A DNA stretch of 36,451 nt from Nemertoderma westbladi. Lineage: Eukaryota > Xenacoelomorpha > Nemertodermatida > Nemertodermatidae. The notes under the pieces are model-generated. The model saw only the letters and a list, made by a program, of their open reading frames with translations, did not search any database and was not told the origin of the DNA. Where the stretch lies: the NCBI GenBank assembly GCA_032718475.1, contig JAUCBJ010000695.1, forward strand, positions 1-36,451, given 5' to 3'. Below are positions 19,478-30,028 of this stretch, one piece after another. Both the position numbers and the translations under genes were made by a program. Position 1 is the stretch's first letter. The number at the start of each line of letters is the position of its first letter.

Positions 19478-20820
19478 ATGGATGTTACATCAATGCCAGA
19501 AGTTGATACTAGAAATTCTAGAAAGATACGTGCTGATTCGGAGGTCAGCTCCTGCAGTCGTAACAGTAGTATTGATGCTGATCTTGACTTTACTGATTGG
19601 TCAGAATCTGAAGATTCCAACAGTGAACATGCATCACATCTACTAAAAAAAGCGATGCAGTCAAGCAAAAAGTAATATCTACTATCAAGGACCACATAGA
19701 CTCGTTCCACCCCCAGCTGTTGCATTATACATAGATCTGAACATGCTCTAAATCGCAGATATTTACCATGTGAATTTACCATAGCCAAACAGCATGCGGA
19801 TTTTGAGATTTTTTTCTTCCATTCAATGAATATCTTACTTACGAAACTTGTTAATGAAGAATGTATCAAAAGTGAGATGTATGATTTCCATCTGCGCCTT
19901 TCACCACAACCGTGGTGTAATGAATGCAAGGAGTGTGAAGATAATGCGGAACATAGGAATTGATTGATTCTATCATGAGAATTATATTGGGCAGATGGTG
20001 ATGCCCCAACTTCACCTTCAAAGACTAATGTCTCTGCAGATTTGCAGAAAATTATAATGCTTCCTATAATGGAATCATTTAAGGATGTGCAATTTCTGAA
20101 GTGAATCATTGCATTTCATGAATCTTTTGTCCAAGTTGGAAGTAATAAAGGTGATAGTAAGTAATATATTTAGTGCACTTGCCATGAAGGCAAACATGGA
20201 AGACAGGATGAGGATATCTGTGGAACCTTTTATCACTTCTTGTTATCAGTACGCAATAAATTGTATATGAAGATTTGGACCAACAACTGCAGGGCTCAAA
20301 ATAAAAATTATACCTTGTTTACTTGTCTACTTGCATTAGCTCAGGTGTTAGGTCCTGCAGTGAATGGACTATGGTATTTTGAGCCAGTCCACTCCTATAT
20401 GAGTGCTGATTACCTCCACAGGCGGGTTACCAAGGAGCTGTCTGAGATGAATGGAGGATGAATAAAAAGATTGATTTTCAAGATTTTCAAATCCTGCATC
20501 AGGAAATCCGCTAATTATAAATCTGAAATAAAGACAATGTCACATGCTGACTTTCCAGACTGGAAAGATGAAACATCGAAGGCAAAGCTTAAATCAAGTT
20601 GAGAGAATGGATCTTTCCCTTACTTGAAATCGATTGTAGCCTTGCGGTTAAAAAAGGGTAGTAAGTTGATCCAGTTTAAGAAGGAGTATCAGCAGGGAGA
20701 GGGATGAAGATCGAATTACTGAAGGGGGCAGCGAACCTTGGGATACCGGCACCAATTAAGCGACCAAATAGAGTTCCAATAGAGAGAATTCAGCGTCATC
20801 TAGGAGAATAGTAACCTATT
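19478..20820 (+). pseudogene. Multi-frameshifted transposon protein relic with NNCRAQNKNYTLF motif
   Basis: Fragments in all three plus frames seem to follow one another. They are an acidic/Ser-rich N-part (SSIDADLDFTDWSESEDSNS, 19569-19625), YYQGPHRLVPPPA (about 19680-19720), HLRLSPQPWCNECKECEDN (about 19885-19945), YWADGDAPTSPSKT (about 19985-20030), IMLPIMESFKDVQFLK (about 20055-20105), then CHEGKHGRQDEDICGTFYHF (20178-20240) and IWTNNCRAQNKNYTLFTCL (about 20273-20330). The series ends with WYFEPVHSYMSADYLHRRV (about 20370-20430). The DNCxxQNKN-then-H(S/T)xMSAD pattern recurs in uncharacterised invertebrate mobile-element proteins and may be part of a nuclease core. Many stops and shifts make it a relic. 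I do not assign a superfamily. Confidence 0.5.
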
Positions 20821-21299
20821 TTACTGCCATACCTACGACCTACCAGTACCGTTAACTAAATTAACCCTGAATAATAATTTATATTGATGCCTGCTTGATA
20901 TTTTATAATGTAAACAAATCGTATTAACTATTTTAAATTATGCTGTACGTTTTAATGTTTTAATTAATTAAACCGCTGAGGATGCCTGGGAGGGTGAAAT
21001 GCGCATACGGTGAAAGACCCTTACTTACACAATCTATCCATTATAATTAAGAATACACCACGAGTGACATCGTTCAAATTTATTCAATCCCTGCAGTTTT
21101 ACTTTAGACAGCGATGGTATACAGATTCTAGTCAGACAAAACACCCTGAAAGCTTTAGAAGTCTTGGAGAAATGACCTCATAGACAACTTCCTATGACAG
21201 CATATGCGGGAAGAACACACGTAGGATAGTTTTGTACTGGACCCTCAGGGAAAACAATCCATGAGAGAAGTGTCAACATTAACTACATCTCAAAAACAG
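20821..21299. other. Non-coding stretch
   Basis: Nothing recognisable as a gene. AT-rich at 20870-20970, then mixed composition with CCGCTGAGGATGCCTGGGAG at 20973, which resembles neither adjacent relic. Confidence 0.35.
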
Positions 21300-21960
21300 A
21301 ATTTTTGAAGCAGCAATGTGCAATGCTATTGATGTCTTGCTTCCAATACTGATGTCACATTTTGCTACTTTCATTATGCGAAATACATTACATTGTTAAC
21401 AAAGCTTTTCCTTTGGAGCTGAAGGAGGCTTATGTGGAGAAAGGTGAAGTCTGGCTTGGGGTTATAATGTTAATAGCACTCTCTTTTCTATCTGAAGGTG
21501 ACATTGCTGACTGGCTTGTTGGCTCGGAGACTGTTGGACCATTTGCCAAGTAGTGTACTACTAGTCAGGGAGTATGTGGGGACTGTTTTCTTTGGAATGC
21601 GACTGCAACAAGGAAGAAAGCGACCATTATTCCAACCTTTGAGATGGTCTGTACACGAAAGAGTGCTAGCTGATCTTCCATGTACTAATAACTTTAAGCA
21701 TACAATAATCGCCTTGTTTGTTATCAATGTTGTTGAGTATGATTCCTCTGTATGGAAGTTCAATGCTGGTGTTCAAAGAGAGGAGTCGCTGTCCACGCAT
21801 GGAAATGCAACAGTTTAGTGTTCGTGCAACACAGCCAAAGAAGAATAAGTATGTTGATCTTGACAAGAAGCTTCTGTTTGCTTGCCGTAAACTATTCTCC
21901 AGACAAAAAACTTAAGTTCTTGAAGAACATCAGCTTCATTGTCTCAGTCTGATGCAATAG
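21300..21960 (+). pseudogene. MULE (Mutator-like) transposase C-terminal relic
   Basis: Plus-strand pieces in order are LLSLCEIHYIVNKAFPLELK and MLIALSFLSEGDIADW (21362-21520), then REYVGTVFFGMRLQQGRKRP, LFQPLRWSVHERVLADLPC and TNNF (21568-21693), SSVWKFNAGVQREESLS (about 21745-21795), and RATQPKKNKYVDLDKKLLF (about 21827-21890). The pattern ALAF.P..D, G..R..P.F....W(s/n)V..R.....P.TNN, and SxWkFi...qrEe matches the C-terminal half of MULE-type transposases common in invertebrates. The usual NxxEgwHxxF after TNN is degraded. Frameshifts separate the pieces and the catalytic N-terminal part is not visible. Confidence 0.6.
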
Positions 21961-22084
21961 ATACTTGATTACATGAAAAATTGTTTATATATCCTATTTA
22001 GTATGCCTATCAGCTGCATTGCATCGACCTATAGAAGTAAATTAATTTAATTATTGGGATCAATGATTTATATTACATCTTTTT

Positions 22085-22235
22085 ATCTGGATCCGGACAA
22101 TTGCAACCCGGTCAATTGTGACCCCGACAATTGCAACGTGGAGGACAATTATGACCTGGACAATTTTGACCCAAAATTTTTATCTAAAACCTTGGGTCGC
22201 AATTGTTTGGGCCGCAATTGTCCTAACACCAGTCT
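22085..22235 (+). repeat. Array of seven spaced CAATTG words
   Basis: GGACAATTGCAACCC, GGTCAATTGTGACCCC, GACAATTGCAACG, GGACAATTATGACCT, GGACAATTTTGACCC, then GGTCGCAATTGTTTGGGCC and GCAATTGTCC follow one another at 14-17 bp, with one longer gap. The motif resembles the array at 8915-9062. Confidence 0.55.
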
Positions 22236-22506
22236 ATAAACACCTTGCCCTATTGCATCAAGGAGAAGGATACACACAAACCACCTATATTTCTAGGCCG
22301 ATTATATCTCCACTGGGAAGGTGATTTTGAAACTTATTTTCATTTTGTTTCATATATATGATCATATGATGTGGCCGCTTTTGAGATTAAGATTGCCTCT
22401 GATCATGAAAAGGTCTGACAAAGGCTATAAGTCCATCTTCCCTACTTCAATGTTACTTGTGTTCTAAACACCTTCTAATTATGGTGTTGAACACTAGGCT
22501 TTACAG

Positions 22507-22900
22507 AAAGAACGAATTGCTCAGGGTAAACTCCCAGGTGATGGAAAGCCAATTGGACGTGGTAAACACAGACTTACACTTACTGCAATTGAAAAGTTGA
22601 GTAAATACAATACTTGGGTACTGCCATACACAGCTCTCATCACGAAGCAAATGGTAAGCCAGATTTTAAAATTCATAATTTTTAGAATTCAAAATTTGGG
22701 TAGTGCATTGCGCACTTTATAGAAAAAACGAATTGCTCAGCTCAGGCAGGGTAAACTCCCAGAGGATGGAAAGCCAATTGGAGGTGGTAAACACATACTT
22801 ACATTTACTGCAATTGAAAAGTTGAGTAAATACTTGGGTATTGCCATACCCCGCTCTATGCAAGAAACAAACAAAGAAACAAGAAACATTGGAATGCATC
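22507..22900 (+). pseudogene. Tandemly duplicated exon-like transposon fragment
   Basis: Two direct copies (about 22515-22640 and 22722-22860) share AACGAATTGCTCAG, GGTAAACTCCCAG, GATGGAAAGCCAATTGGA, GGTAAACACA and ACTGCAATTGAAAAGTTGAG. Read in frame they give GKLPGDGKPIGRGKHRLT then TAIEKLSKY, and GKLPEDGKPIGGGKHILT then TAIEKLSKYLGIAIPRSMQ. Each copy is preceded by a pyrimidine-AG (TTTACAG and TTTATAG), and the first is followed by ATGGTAAGC, so both look like exons with splice sites. A G.GRLT..aId.LQ.YyG.AIR segment is found in several invertebrate transposon proteins; the exact family is not assigned. Whether it belongs to one of the upstream relics is unclear. Confidence 0.45.
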
Positions 22901-23099
22901 TGTCACCTAAAATCATGAATATTATGGAAATCATGAAGTTGAAACATATGTTAATCTTGGAGGTTTGCTGGCAATATTGTAGAGTAACTATATATTTGTG
23001 CAATTTAAAATGTAATTATGTTATTCATTTTAGATATAGGTTATCATTAAAAGTTATTAGAAGTTTGTAGATCATTATCTTTCAATCTATCCACAATTC

Positions 23100-23510
23100 A
23101 CTATACCCGGAGGGTGGTTGATACAGGTGGTATAGTACCAGAGAGCTCAGCGTTTGTCTTGTGTTGTCTCCAGCTGATGTTTAGGGCTGCCCTAAGTAGT
23201 CTTGTGTAGCAACCAAGGCGTTCCTTGGTAGCAACCATCAATTCGGTGTTCAAGTGATTTCGTCAGTGTCCAGGCCTCACCCCCATATAAAAGTACACTT
23301 TCCTTAGTTGATTATTATCAATTGTTGTCAAGTTTCCATTAACATTAAAAGTCATAAATACGGTCTTGGTAGCATTTATATGCAATCAAACCTCCTTAGC
23401 AGCCCTCTCCACTTTATTCCGTAGAAGCTGTGCATCTGTTAGAGTATTAGAGAGCAGGGCGATGTCATCCACAAAGTCTGAGATACCACCCATTATTAAC
23501 CCATAGTTTG
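23100..23510 (-). pseudogene. LINE reverse-transcriptase relic (RTE-like)
   Basis: The minus strand gives DFVDDIALLSNTLTDAQLL, RNKVERAAKEV, LHINATKTVFMTFNVNGNLT (about 23480-23315) and then AWTLTKSLEHRIDGCY (about 23265-23215). FVDD is the RT catalytic motif, and the following text is the palm/thumb part of an RTE-type LINE. A stop follows KEV, and sequence between the palm and the EAWTLTKSLE motif has been deleted. The 9636-9881 fragment carries the region that would come next in such an element. Confidence 0.65.
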
Positions 23511-23581
23511 GTCAGGAGATTGGAAACTTCCTAAAGAATATTTGGTAGAAGAATACGGCGTGGCTGTCTCCTACTAAACTC

Positions 23582-24432
23582 TTAGACAACATCGTCGTGG
23601 TTTATTTCAATTTCCTGATGGACATACATTAGTGCAAGAGATGTAAATCTGTCTTGGCCCATAGTTGACCTTGACTGTAGGTAAGTTTTGAGGAGACGGA
23701 TTACACTGATGCACCTCTCACACTCACAACTGGTTACCGGGAACAACGCACTTATTTGTAGAACACGCTGCACATTGGGGAAAAAATCCTTGTCACATGC
23801 ATGTGCTGCATCAGCAATCATTGTTGGTGCATCTTCACGACCTTTCCACATCATGAACCACTGGTGGATCTCACTTGCAAGGCAGTGCTTGTCGACATCA
23901 TCAAAAAAGAATTCGAATTTATCGATGGTTGGTCTGGCTTTCATCATGGAAGGAACAAGTGTAAGTCCCATAGTCACTCTCTCCTGTAAGCATGTGAACC
24001 GAGTTCCCATTTCTAATATTAAGTGATCAATCAGCGGAATCGTAAGGGATCTACGATAATATTCACTAGGATCCTCGGCGGGTACATTATTGTGCTTGGT
24101 TTGTCTGATACATGTCATACATACTTCTCCACAGGAATGTCAAGTGAATCGGCCATCTTTCTCGCTTCATCGAATAGTTCATTGTGGAATTCATCTATGT
24201 TGTTGCGAACATTAGAGAGAGTTTCTCTTACAAGAGACACTTGATTGAAGGCACGTCCGACATCAAGGGACCATTCCTGCAGAGACTTGGCAATGCCTTT
24301 AATATACAAAAGACAACCGCAGGCAATAAAGAGGGCTGCAATGAATCCAAAGTCAGTGGCGGTCTTTACAAGAGATGATGCAGATGGCATTCCAGGCTTT
24401 CGAGTGCTCGGTTTTGTTGCAAAATCTTCCAA
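23582..24432 (-). pseudogene. hAT transposase C-terminal part (ZMYM/TTF-type), one frameshift
   Basis: The minus-strand frame from 24432 carries MPSASSLVKTATDFGFIAAL, SLQEWSLDVGRAFNQVSLV and LFDEARKMADSL. After a small shift at 24115-24118 it continues with VPAEDPSEYYRRSLTIPLID, VQRVLQISALFPVTSCECER and DRFTSLALMYVHQEIEI. The last block (ALFPVTSCECER.FS.. then L..LRS.M..DR...LALM.VH) is the hAT C-terminal dimerisation domain. It is probably the second half of the transposase whose N-terminus is at 25761-26590 on the same strand. The central catalytic region between the two is missing. Confidence 0.75.
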
Positions 24433-24972
24433 GGTGGTTATGATGTGAGGTAGAAGATTTATTAGTGTATTGAAGGGCCACCATTATTGTACAGTTGAAC
24501 AATGCAGTTCATCACCATCACACACTCAACACTCAAACACTACCGAAACGTCCACCACAAACGTCTGTACATAACACTCAAAGCATTTACTGTGTGCTTG
24601 CCAATACAATATTAAATGGTATCCAAAAACGCGTCGAGGATAGTCTCTTAAACAAACGTTCAAGCCAAACATCTAAAAGCGAATCAGTAAAACTAATGCG
24701 AATTTCCAGTAATATTACTCAATAATATTCATATTTTATATATTCATATTCAACCTTGGGAATTAATGTGGTATCCTCTCTGGCACAAAGGTAACTGCCA
24801 AGAGAGAGGAGTCTTTGGTTTGCTTATGCTGTTTCATGTTTGCATTAACCAACACCTTTACTTTGCATACTTTACAGTACAATTTACTGCCGTTATTTAT
24901 TGAATAATTTTGAATTCAAAACTTCAATTTCGAAGTCAAACAAATAAGAATAAAACTATGTTTTATTTCAAA

Positions 24973-25060
24973 ACTTAAATGTACGGTAATATTTATAATA
25001 TTATCTCACTAGCATTCTAGTGAGTGAGATAATATTATAAATATTACCGTACATTTAAGT
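24973..25060. repeat. 88-bp near-perfect inverted repeat (hairpin)
   Basis: The left arm ACTTAAATGTACGGTAATAT continues TTATAATATTATCTCACTAG. The right arm is its exact reverse complement except for a 4-base insertion (CACT duplicated). Only four bases (CATT) separate the arms. The arms are about 40 bp each. Confidence 0.85.
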
Positions 25061-25079
25061 ACCATACAACCTTATCATT

Positions 25080-25160
25080 AATAATAATAATAATATGGGT
25101 TATTTATATAGCGCTTTTCTAAGCTCGGCATACTCAAAGCGCTTTTCTTATCATTAATTC
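25080..25160 (+). repeat. AAT microsatellite followed by TATATAGCGCTTTTC repeat pair
   Basis: TTAATAATAATAATAATATG is followed by GGGTTATTTATATAGCGCTT, and the word AAGCGCTTTTCTTAT recurs 40 bp later. The tract resembles the end of a short interspersed element, but neither boundary can be fixed. Confidence 0.35.
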
Positions 25161-25387
25161 AGCAAGCCAGGTTCCACATGCCTTGAAGGCGCTATTAGAG
25201 TTATCCTCACAAGTTTATATTTAAAACTTTAATTTCAGTGGACATTTACCTTTATTCTACAGTTAATTACAATGTGGTTAACGATCCTCCTGTATTACAC
25301 ATTTTATTGACATAATAAAACTGTAAGCTGCACTTAATTCATTCACAAATTTTGAGAAAAGAAATGTAAATTTACAAAATAATAAGA

Positions 25388-25560
25388 TACAAAAATACGA
25401 TACGGTACGAAATACGAAAAATATTTAACTGTATTATATGATACAAAGTCAATTTTTATGATATAATACGAAATTCGATACGAATAAAATACTGCGGTAC
25501 GAAATACGAAAATCCGTTTTCGTATCGTATCGTATCCTGTCCCTGCTTTCAGGTAAAAAA
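25388..25560. repeat. ATACGA-type simple repeat with CAGGGACAGGATACGATACG at one edge
   Basis: TACGATACGGTACGAAATACG-like words alternate on both strands across the interval. Reverse-complemented, the right edge reads CAGGGACAGGATACGATACG, like the start of a hAT inverted repeat. Only one end is visible. Short frames here are artefacts. Confidence 0.4.
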
Positions 25561-25760
25561 TAACTCGCAATTATATTCTGCAACATTATAAATAGCACCA
25601 ATCTGGCTGTGCCAGTCATTTAGTAGAGTTGTATTTGCCTCCAGTCATAAGTCATGTGTTTAAGTTGGTTACCTAGCAACATCAGCTGGGATCAGCTGTT
25701 TCTTTCATTATGCAGTAATGTTAATGAATAAAAAATATAATTTATTGCTAATAACTGACT

Positions 25761-26590
25761 TCAAAATAATATGAGAGTTAGGAAGAATGTAAAACGATTA
25801 TTACCTGTTATATCCAAGAAGCGAAGGGTGACTGCTAGCTGCTCATCGTTGGCGGTATCTCGAACTTCATCTGCTGAGATTGAGAAATAGCCTCCTGCTT
25901 GACTTATGTCTACAACGATTTTCTTGGAAATCATATCGCCAATGATAGTGATCAACTCGTTCTGAATGGTTTTCGATTTGTACATGGCATTTTTCGGTGC
26001 AGTTTCTAAGTGTTCCTTGAGGTCAATGTCACCACCATTCACTCTGTATTGTAAGAGTGCCCGGAAATTACCAGAGTTGATGGAATTGTCGATTTTGTTC
26101 TTATCATCATCGCAATGTCCTCGTAATGCGCAGTTCTGTAGCCCACATAATACCGTCTCGACAATGGTAGCCAACACCTTGACGTTTCTTCGCTTATGTT
26201 CTTCCACAGAATTATCGATCTGGACAATTATAGATTCGGACTTTCCTTCCATCAACAAACGACTTATACTGCGCTGTGCATTGTTGGCGATGTGGGTTAC
26301 CCATTCCACGCTTTCTATGGCTTTCCCCATTCGTTTTTGCGGCATTATGCCTCTTTCAAGGAAGTGCTCATCAAACTTCTCCATCGCATTTTTCCAATTG
26401 CGAAATGGTGTCTTTATTAAAGCTCCAAAAGTTGACTTGTCCGGTGTGAAGAACACACAATAGCGACAGAAGGCAGTTTCAAGACTCCATGAGTAGATCA
26501 GACCATACCTCTATGCTCTAAACTCGTAACCGTTTAGTTGGCTGCTCCGGTTGCTCCACGGAATCAGGAGGATTGTCACAGGTGAGATTT
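25761..26590 (-). pseudogene. hAT transposase N-terminal part (TTF zinc finger and DUF4371-like region)
   Basis: On the minus strand, DNPPDSVEQPEQPTKRLRV (about 26575-26520) is followed by YSWSLETAFCRYCVFFTPDK (about 26495-26436), the end of a TTF-type zinc finger. Then come FGALIKTPFRNWKNAMEKFD, KVLATIVETVLCGLQNCALR, GNFRALLQYRVNGGD, LKEHLETAPKNAMYKSKTIQ and FSISADEVRDTANDEQLAV. This is the N-terminal half of ZMYM1/TTF-like hAT transposases (DUF4371). The S.DEv.D..N segment carries the first catalytic Asp region. The frame leaves homology after RFLDITG, where GTAATA could be a splice donor. A stop lies at about 26518 between the leader and the finger. Confidence 0.75.
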
Positions 26591-26693
26591 GCCTTAAACA
26601 TTATTTAAGCAACGATATCTTCACGGCGTAACAATTGCTCTTTGGAAAAGTTGGCTTCGAGGTTATAAACAGGCGGGACACGGGCGAGCGGGG

Positions 26694-27080
26694 ATGGCGG
26701 CTTCGGCCAACTTTTGCGATATCTGGGAAAAGATGAAGAAGCTAGATGCAGTTGGAGCAATGCCGGGTATAGCGGTCGGGGCACTCGAGGCCCTGAGCCT
26801 GCCGTCTGTAGTCCCAGATATGGGACTACGTCCGTCTTCCCTTGACACTAAGATGGACGATTTGCAAAAACTAGTGATTGATAAGTTAATAGTTATAGAT
26901 TCAAAGGTTTCCACATCGTCTATCCAGCCGGGCAGAAATGTTTCAGCCCCACTGTTCTCAGCTAACCCACCAGAGTCAGGGCGCACAGCTACACTGTGGA
27001 GTGATGTTGTCATTGAAGGCTCGGGTACCGGGAATTCCTGGGCTACTAGTAAAGATTGGCCCTCTCCACGGACAGTAGGG
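26694..27080 (+). pseudogene. LINE B ORF1, N-terminal part
   Basis: The ATG at 26694 starts MAASANFCDIWEKMKK; the text goes on with LDTKMDDLQKLVIDKLIVID and ends in frame at PSPRTVG where the transposon inversion repeat begins. The coding sense resumes after the transposon at about 30886. The N-terminal part looks like a short helical/coiled-coil segment followed by a linker, as in many LINE ORF1 proteins. Confidence 0.6.
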
Positions 27081-27092
27081 TGTTTAAAAAAA

Positions 27093-27563
27093 AACACTTT
27101 TTCCTTATTTTCACTGCTCAAGTGAATTTTCCCATTGCATTTCACCTAAAAACATTATAAAAAAATATTTGTCTCGAAATATTAATCTTCAGGGGTGGTA
27201 CATCGAACCCTTTTGAAAAATGATGCTGCGCATGCTTTTTTCGTGCTTCTTACTGAAATTGTCAAAATATAAATTTACACTCCTCAAGTAGTTTATTTGA
27301 ATCATATTGTGATTGTAAAACTCTGCTTATTAAAAAAAATTATTTGAGTTGAAGCTTAGGGGTGGTACAGGCAGCCTCACTTTTTTCAAAAATGTATTAA
27401 ATTTGAATAAATGTTCAATAATCAATTTTTCGGATATATTATTTTGGGTGTTAAAAGTATTATATTCAGCCCTCAAGTTGTTTAATGTGTTAATATGGTT
27501 AATATGAAGTTTTAAACACAAAAATTAATTGAATTACTTAATATAAATATAAATGGGTGGTAC
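27093..27563 (+). repeat. Left long terminal inverted repeat with three GGGTGGTAC motifs
   Basis: Close match to the reverse complement of 30413-30879, very tight over the outer 290 bp and looser further in. GGGGTGGTAC occurs at 27192 and 27359 and TGGGTGGTAC at 27554, 167 and 195 bp apart. Such spaced repeats may be transposase-binding sites. Confidence 0.85.
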
Positions 27564-27635
27564 AAACATACACAGAACAATACGCCAAGTATTGATATCA
27601 TGGGCATGGTTCAAAGCTAATTAGGTAGGACCAGT

Positions 27636-30028
27636 TCAGTACTGTTTATCTAGAGTGGATTTTTTAAAATCAGGAAATCTCTCTCTATGGTTTTGCACAG
27701 CTTGAATCAGGCATTGGAGGTGATCTTCCTTCTTTGTTAAGGTGTTTATAAACTCAGATATTAGTCTAACACCACGTTCTGCACAATCATTAACCACTTT
27801 AAGGTTACAAACAAAATTATCTGCTTCCATAAACCCTAGAAAAGTATGCCATTTATCTGGTTCTTCATTCAGGAAGTCAGTTTCTATCCCCAGAAGAATG
27901 AATAAGGAATTGCTGCCAAGAAGATCCACTAGGGTAGTTTCAGAATTAATATCAGGAAATTTTGGTTTAACAGCTGCGAGTTCTAGAGGTTTTGATATGG
28001 CTAGCAGAGCAGCTGCCATATTAGTTTTGGTTACAGCATCAACCTTACTACTGAACATTGCAAATATGACCAGCTCTTGGGTGAGATACCAAAGGTGTAA
28101 TTTGAGTTTATTTAAAACAGCCTCAGCGTCCTCTGTATCAATATCTTTAAACTTTATGAGGTTCTTGTAGAGAGTTAAGTCATTACATGGTGCATCAGCA
28201 CCTTGGGAAGCAGATAAGAAATATGGTACATAGAGCAAGCAGTTGAAGATAACGATTCTACATAGGTTCTTCTTATATATCTCGTCATAATTAAGTTGAC
28301 TCTGGAGAAGATACATTTTTGCTGGATATAATACACTTGGTCCCCACCGAGAAAAACTGACTGCTCCACGTCTCATGAAACGGAAACTTCTTGTAGCATC
28401 ACCTTTAAGTAGAAAAAGTGTCAGTTCAACCATTTCAAGGTAATCATCTCTTGGAAGATGCTTCTCTTTTGATTCTAGAATAGCCTGCAATTCTAACACA
28501 ACTGAACATTTTAGTTCATTTAACCATTCTGAATGCAGTAAATATATATTTTTTTGATTGAGATTTATCAAGGTTATCCCAAGTCTCCTTAAAACCAACA
28601 AAATGCAAGTTATCTGGACCGTGGCTCTCATCAAATAAACTATTCAATGCTGACCCAAGCAACAGATCAGAAGTATGATGGCGACATGCAATCCATGGAA
28701 TTTCCTGCCAAGGTGAATCTCAAGTCGTGTTACTGCCCCTCTAACAATACCAGTTATACTAGAAGTAGTATCAAATACAACTGCCCGAATTGATTCAGAA
28801 ATATTATATTTCTCCCAAACTTTCCAAACGGCAATTTCCATTGCTTCACCTGCTGAGGTTGGCAAACCTTCATCATTAACTAAAGTCGGAATGTCAAGGA
28901 CCTTACCTTCAATATAATGAGGTGTCCCTGACATAAGTATAGCCAATCTCTCATCAGGGAGGTTAAAAAACCTTTTAACAACTTGCCATCAAAATGTGCA
29001 GCTATATGTTTTGGTTTCTTCTTGATAATTTCTTCAAAAATGTTATCAGCAACATCTCTCCTATTATCTGCCCTAGCCCTATAGAATGTTGTTGCAGAGA
29101 AAACAAATTTATTTAAACTGACTGGTTCAGTAGAAGCATATTCATTGCAAGACTTTAGAAGAGAATTAACAAGACCAACCGTTTTCCTAGAAGAGGATCC
29201 AGTTCTATCAGCCATTTCAGAAATATTTGGAGATTTAATAACCTTTTTTGGTAATGATATATTTATATGTGAAGAAGATAGTTGTCGTTTTGAAGGTGGG
29301 ATATACTCAGCATCATCATCAGTATCTGATTCGCTCATAATGTTTGTTTCTTCAAATGTATCATCAAAGTCATGACTAGGCCCTGGAACAACTTCATCAA
29401 CTAAGGTAGTTGATTTCTTGAGTGTGCCTCTTTTAAGCTTCAAGGAGCATTTTTCAATATATTTATTATCTTTGGACCCTATTTTCATCTTTCTGTCACC
29501 TTTTTGGTCATTGAGAAACATGCAGTCTTCCTTACATGCTTTTTCACCCCGAAGTCGAATATCTGACACAATTTTGACGTGAACATCTTGGACAGAAATG
29601 TCAAAAAGTGTATCCAACCCAGACTTGAACTATTTTTGTTGTTCTAAGTTTGCATAATTAGTTCTAAAGCGTAATTTGTTGAGATATTTCCATTTTTTAT
29701 TCAACTTAATGAGTTTGTCCTTTGCAAACCAGATTGACATAACAGGTATTGCTGATCTGTTCCAAAATGGCAAAACCTTGTCCCTAAGAATAATATATGC
29801 TAGTTCATCTAATGTTTTCCATGTCTTAGCTGTTGTACATATTTTTGTTGTAGAAGAACCAGCTACAAGAGGATCCCAATCACATTTACATTTACAATGT
29901 ATTTCTGTACATTCTTTCATATGGAAAAACAATTTAAGTACTTGTCCATTTGTTGGGAGTTGTTGTCCTGTGATAGCACTGTCACCATATCCTATAATAA
30001 ATTTTTCTTCTCTCAAATTTGCAGCCAT
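27636..30028 (-). pseudogene. Transposase-like gene of the 3.8-kb element, broken by one stop and about three single-base frameshifts
   Basis: From ATG 30028 (MAANLREEKFIIGYG) the minus strand reads through a Cys/His patch (HCKCKCDWDP) to a TAG at 29630-29632 and continues in frame. It then passes a basic segment, an acidic linker (SDTDDDAEYIPPSKRQ) and AAHFDGKLLKGF. A shift at a T run (about 28965) leads into AILMSGTPHYIEGKVLDIP and VVFDTTSSITGIVRGAVTRL. A second shift at CATGG (about 28690) leads into WIACRHH and LFDESHGPDNLHFVG, a third at an A run (about 28550) into the 27636-28600 C-terminal block. That block includes RWGPSVLYPAKMYLLQS and FVCNLKVVNDCAERGVRLIS. FDG and FDTTSS look like the first two Asp of an RNase-H-like fold. 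The family is common in invertebrates as uncharacterised proteins; I do not name a superfamily. Confidence 0.7.

Larger units (their letters stand above)
24433..25760. other. Gap between the two hAT transposase halves, with hairpin and simple repeats
   Basis: No core hAT motif (D.a.NM or C.aH.LnL) could be found on the minus strand here. The sequence holds an 88-bp hairpin, an AAT microsatellite and an ATACGA simple repeat described separately. The upstream half ends at ...RFLDITG followed by GTAATA, a possible splice donor, so part of the gap could be an intron. A deletion with later insertions is equally possible. Confidence 0.45.

Noticed and set aside
19459-20109. 216-codon minus-strand frame
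   Set aside because: Lies opposite a plus-strand transposon relic with recognisable motifs; the minus translation has none and starts without support.
21488-21866. Minus-strand frames opposite the MULE relic
   Set aside because: Shadows of the plus-strand transposase relic.
25343-25570. Tyr/Phe-rich minus-strand frame
   Set aside because: Translation of the ATACGA simple repeat.
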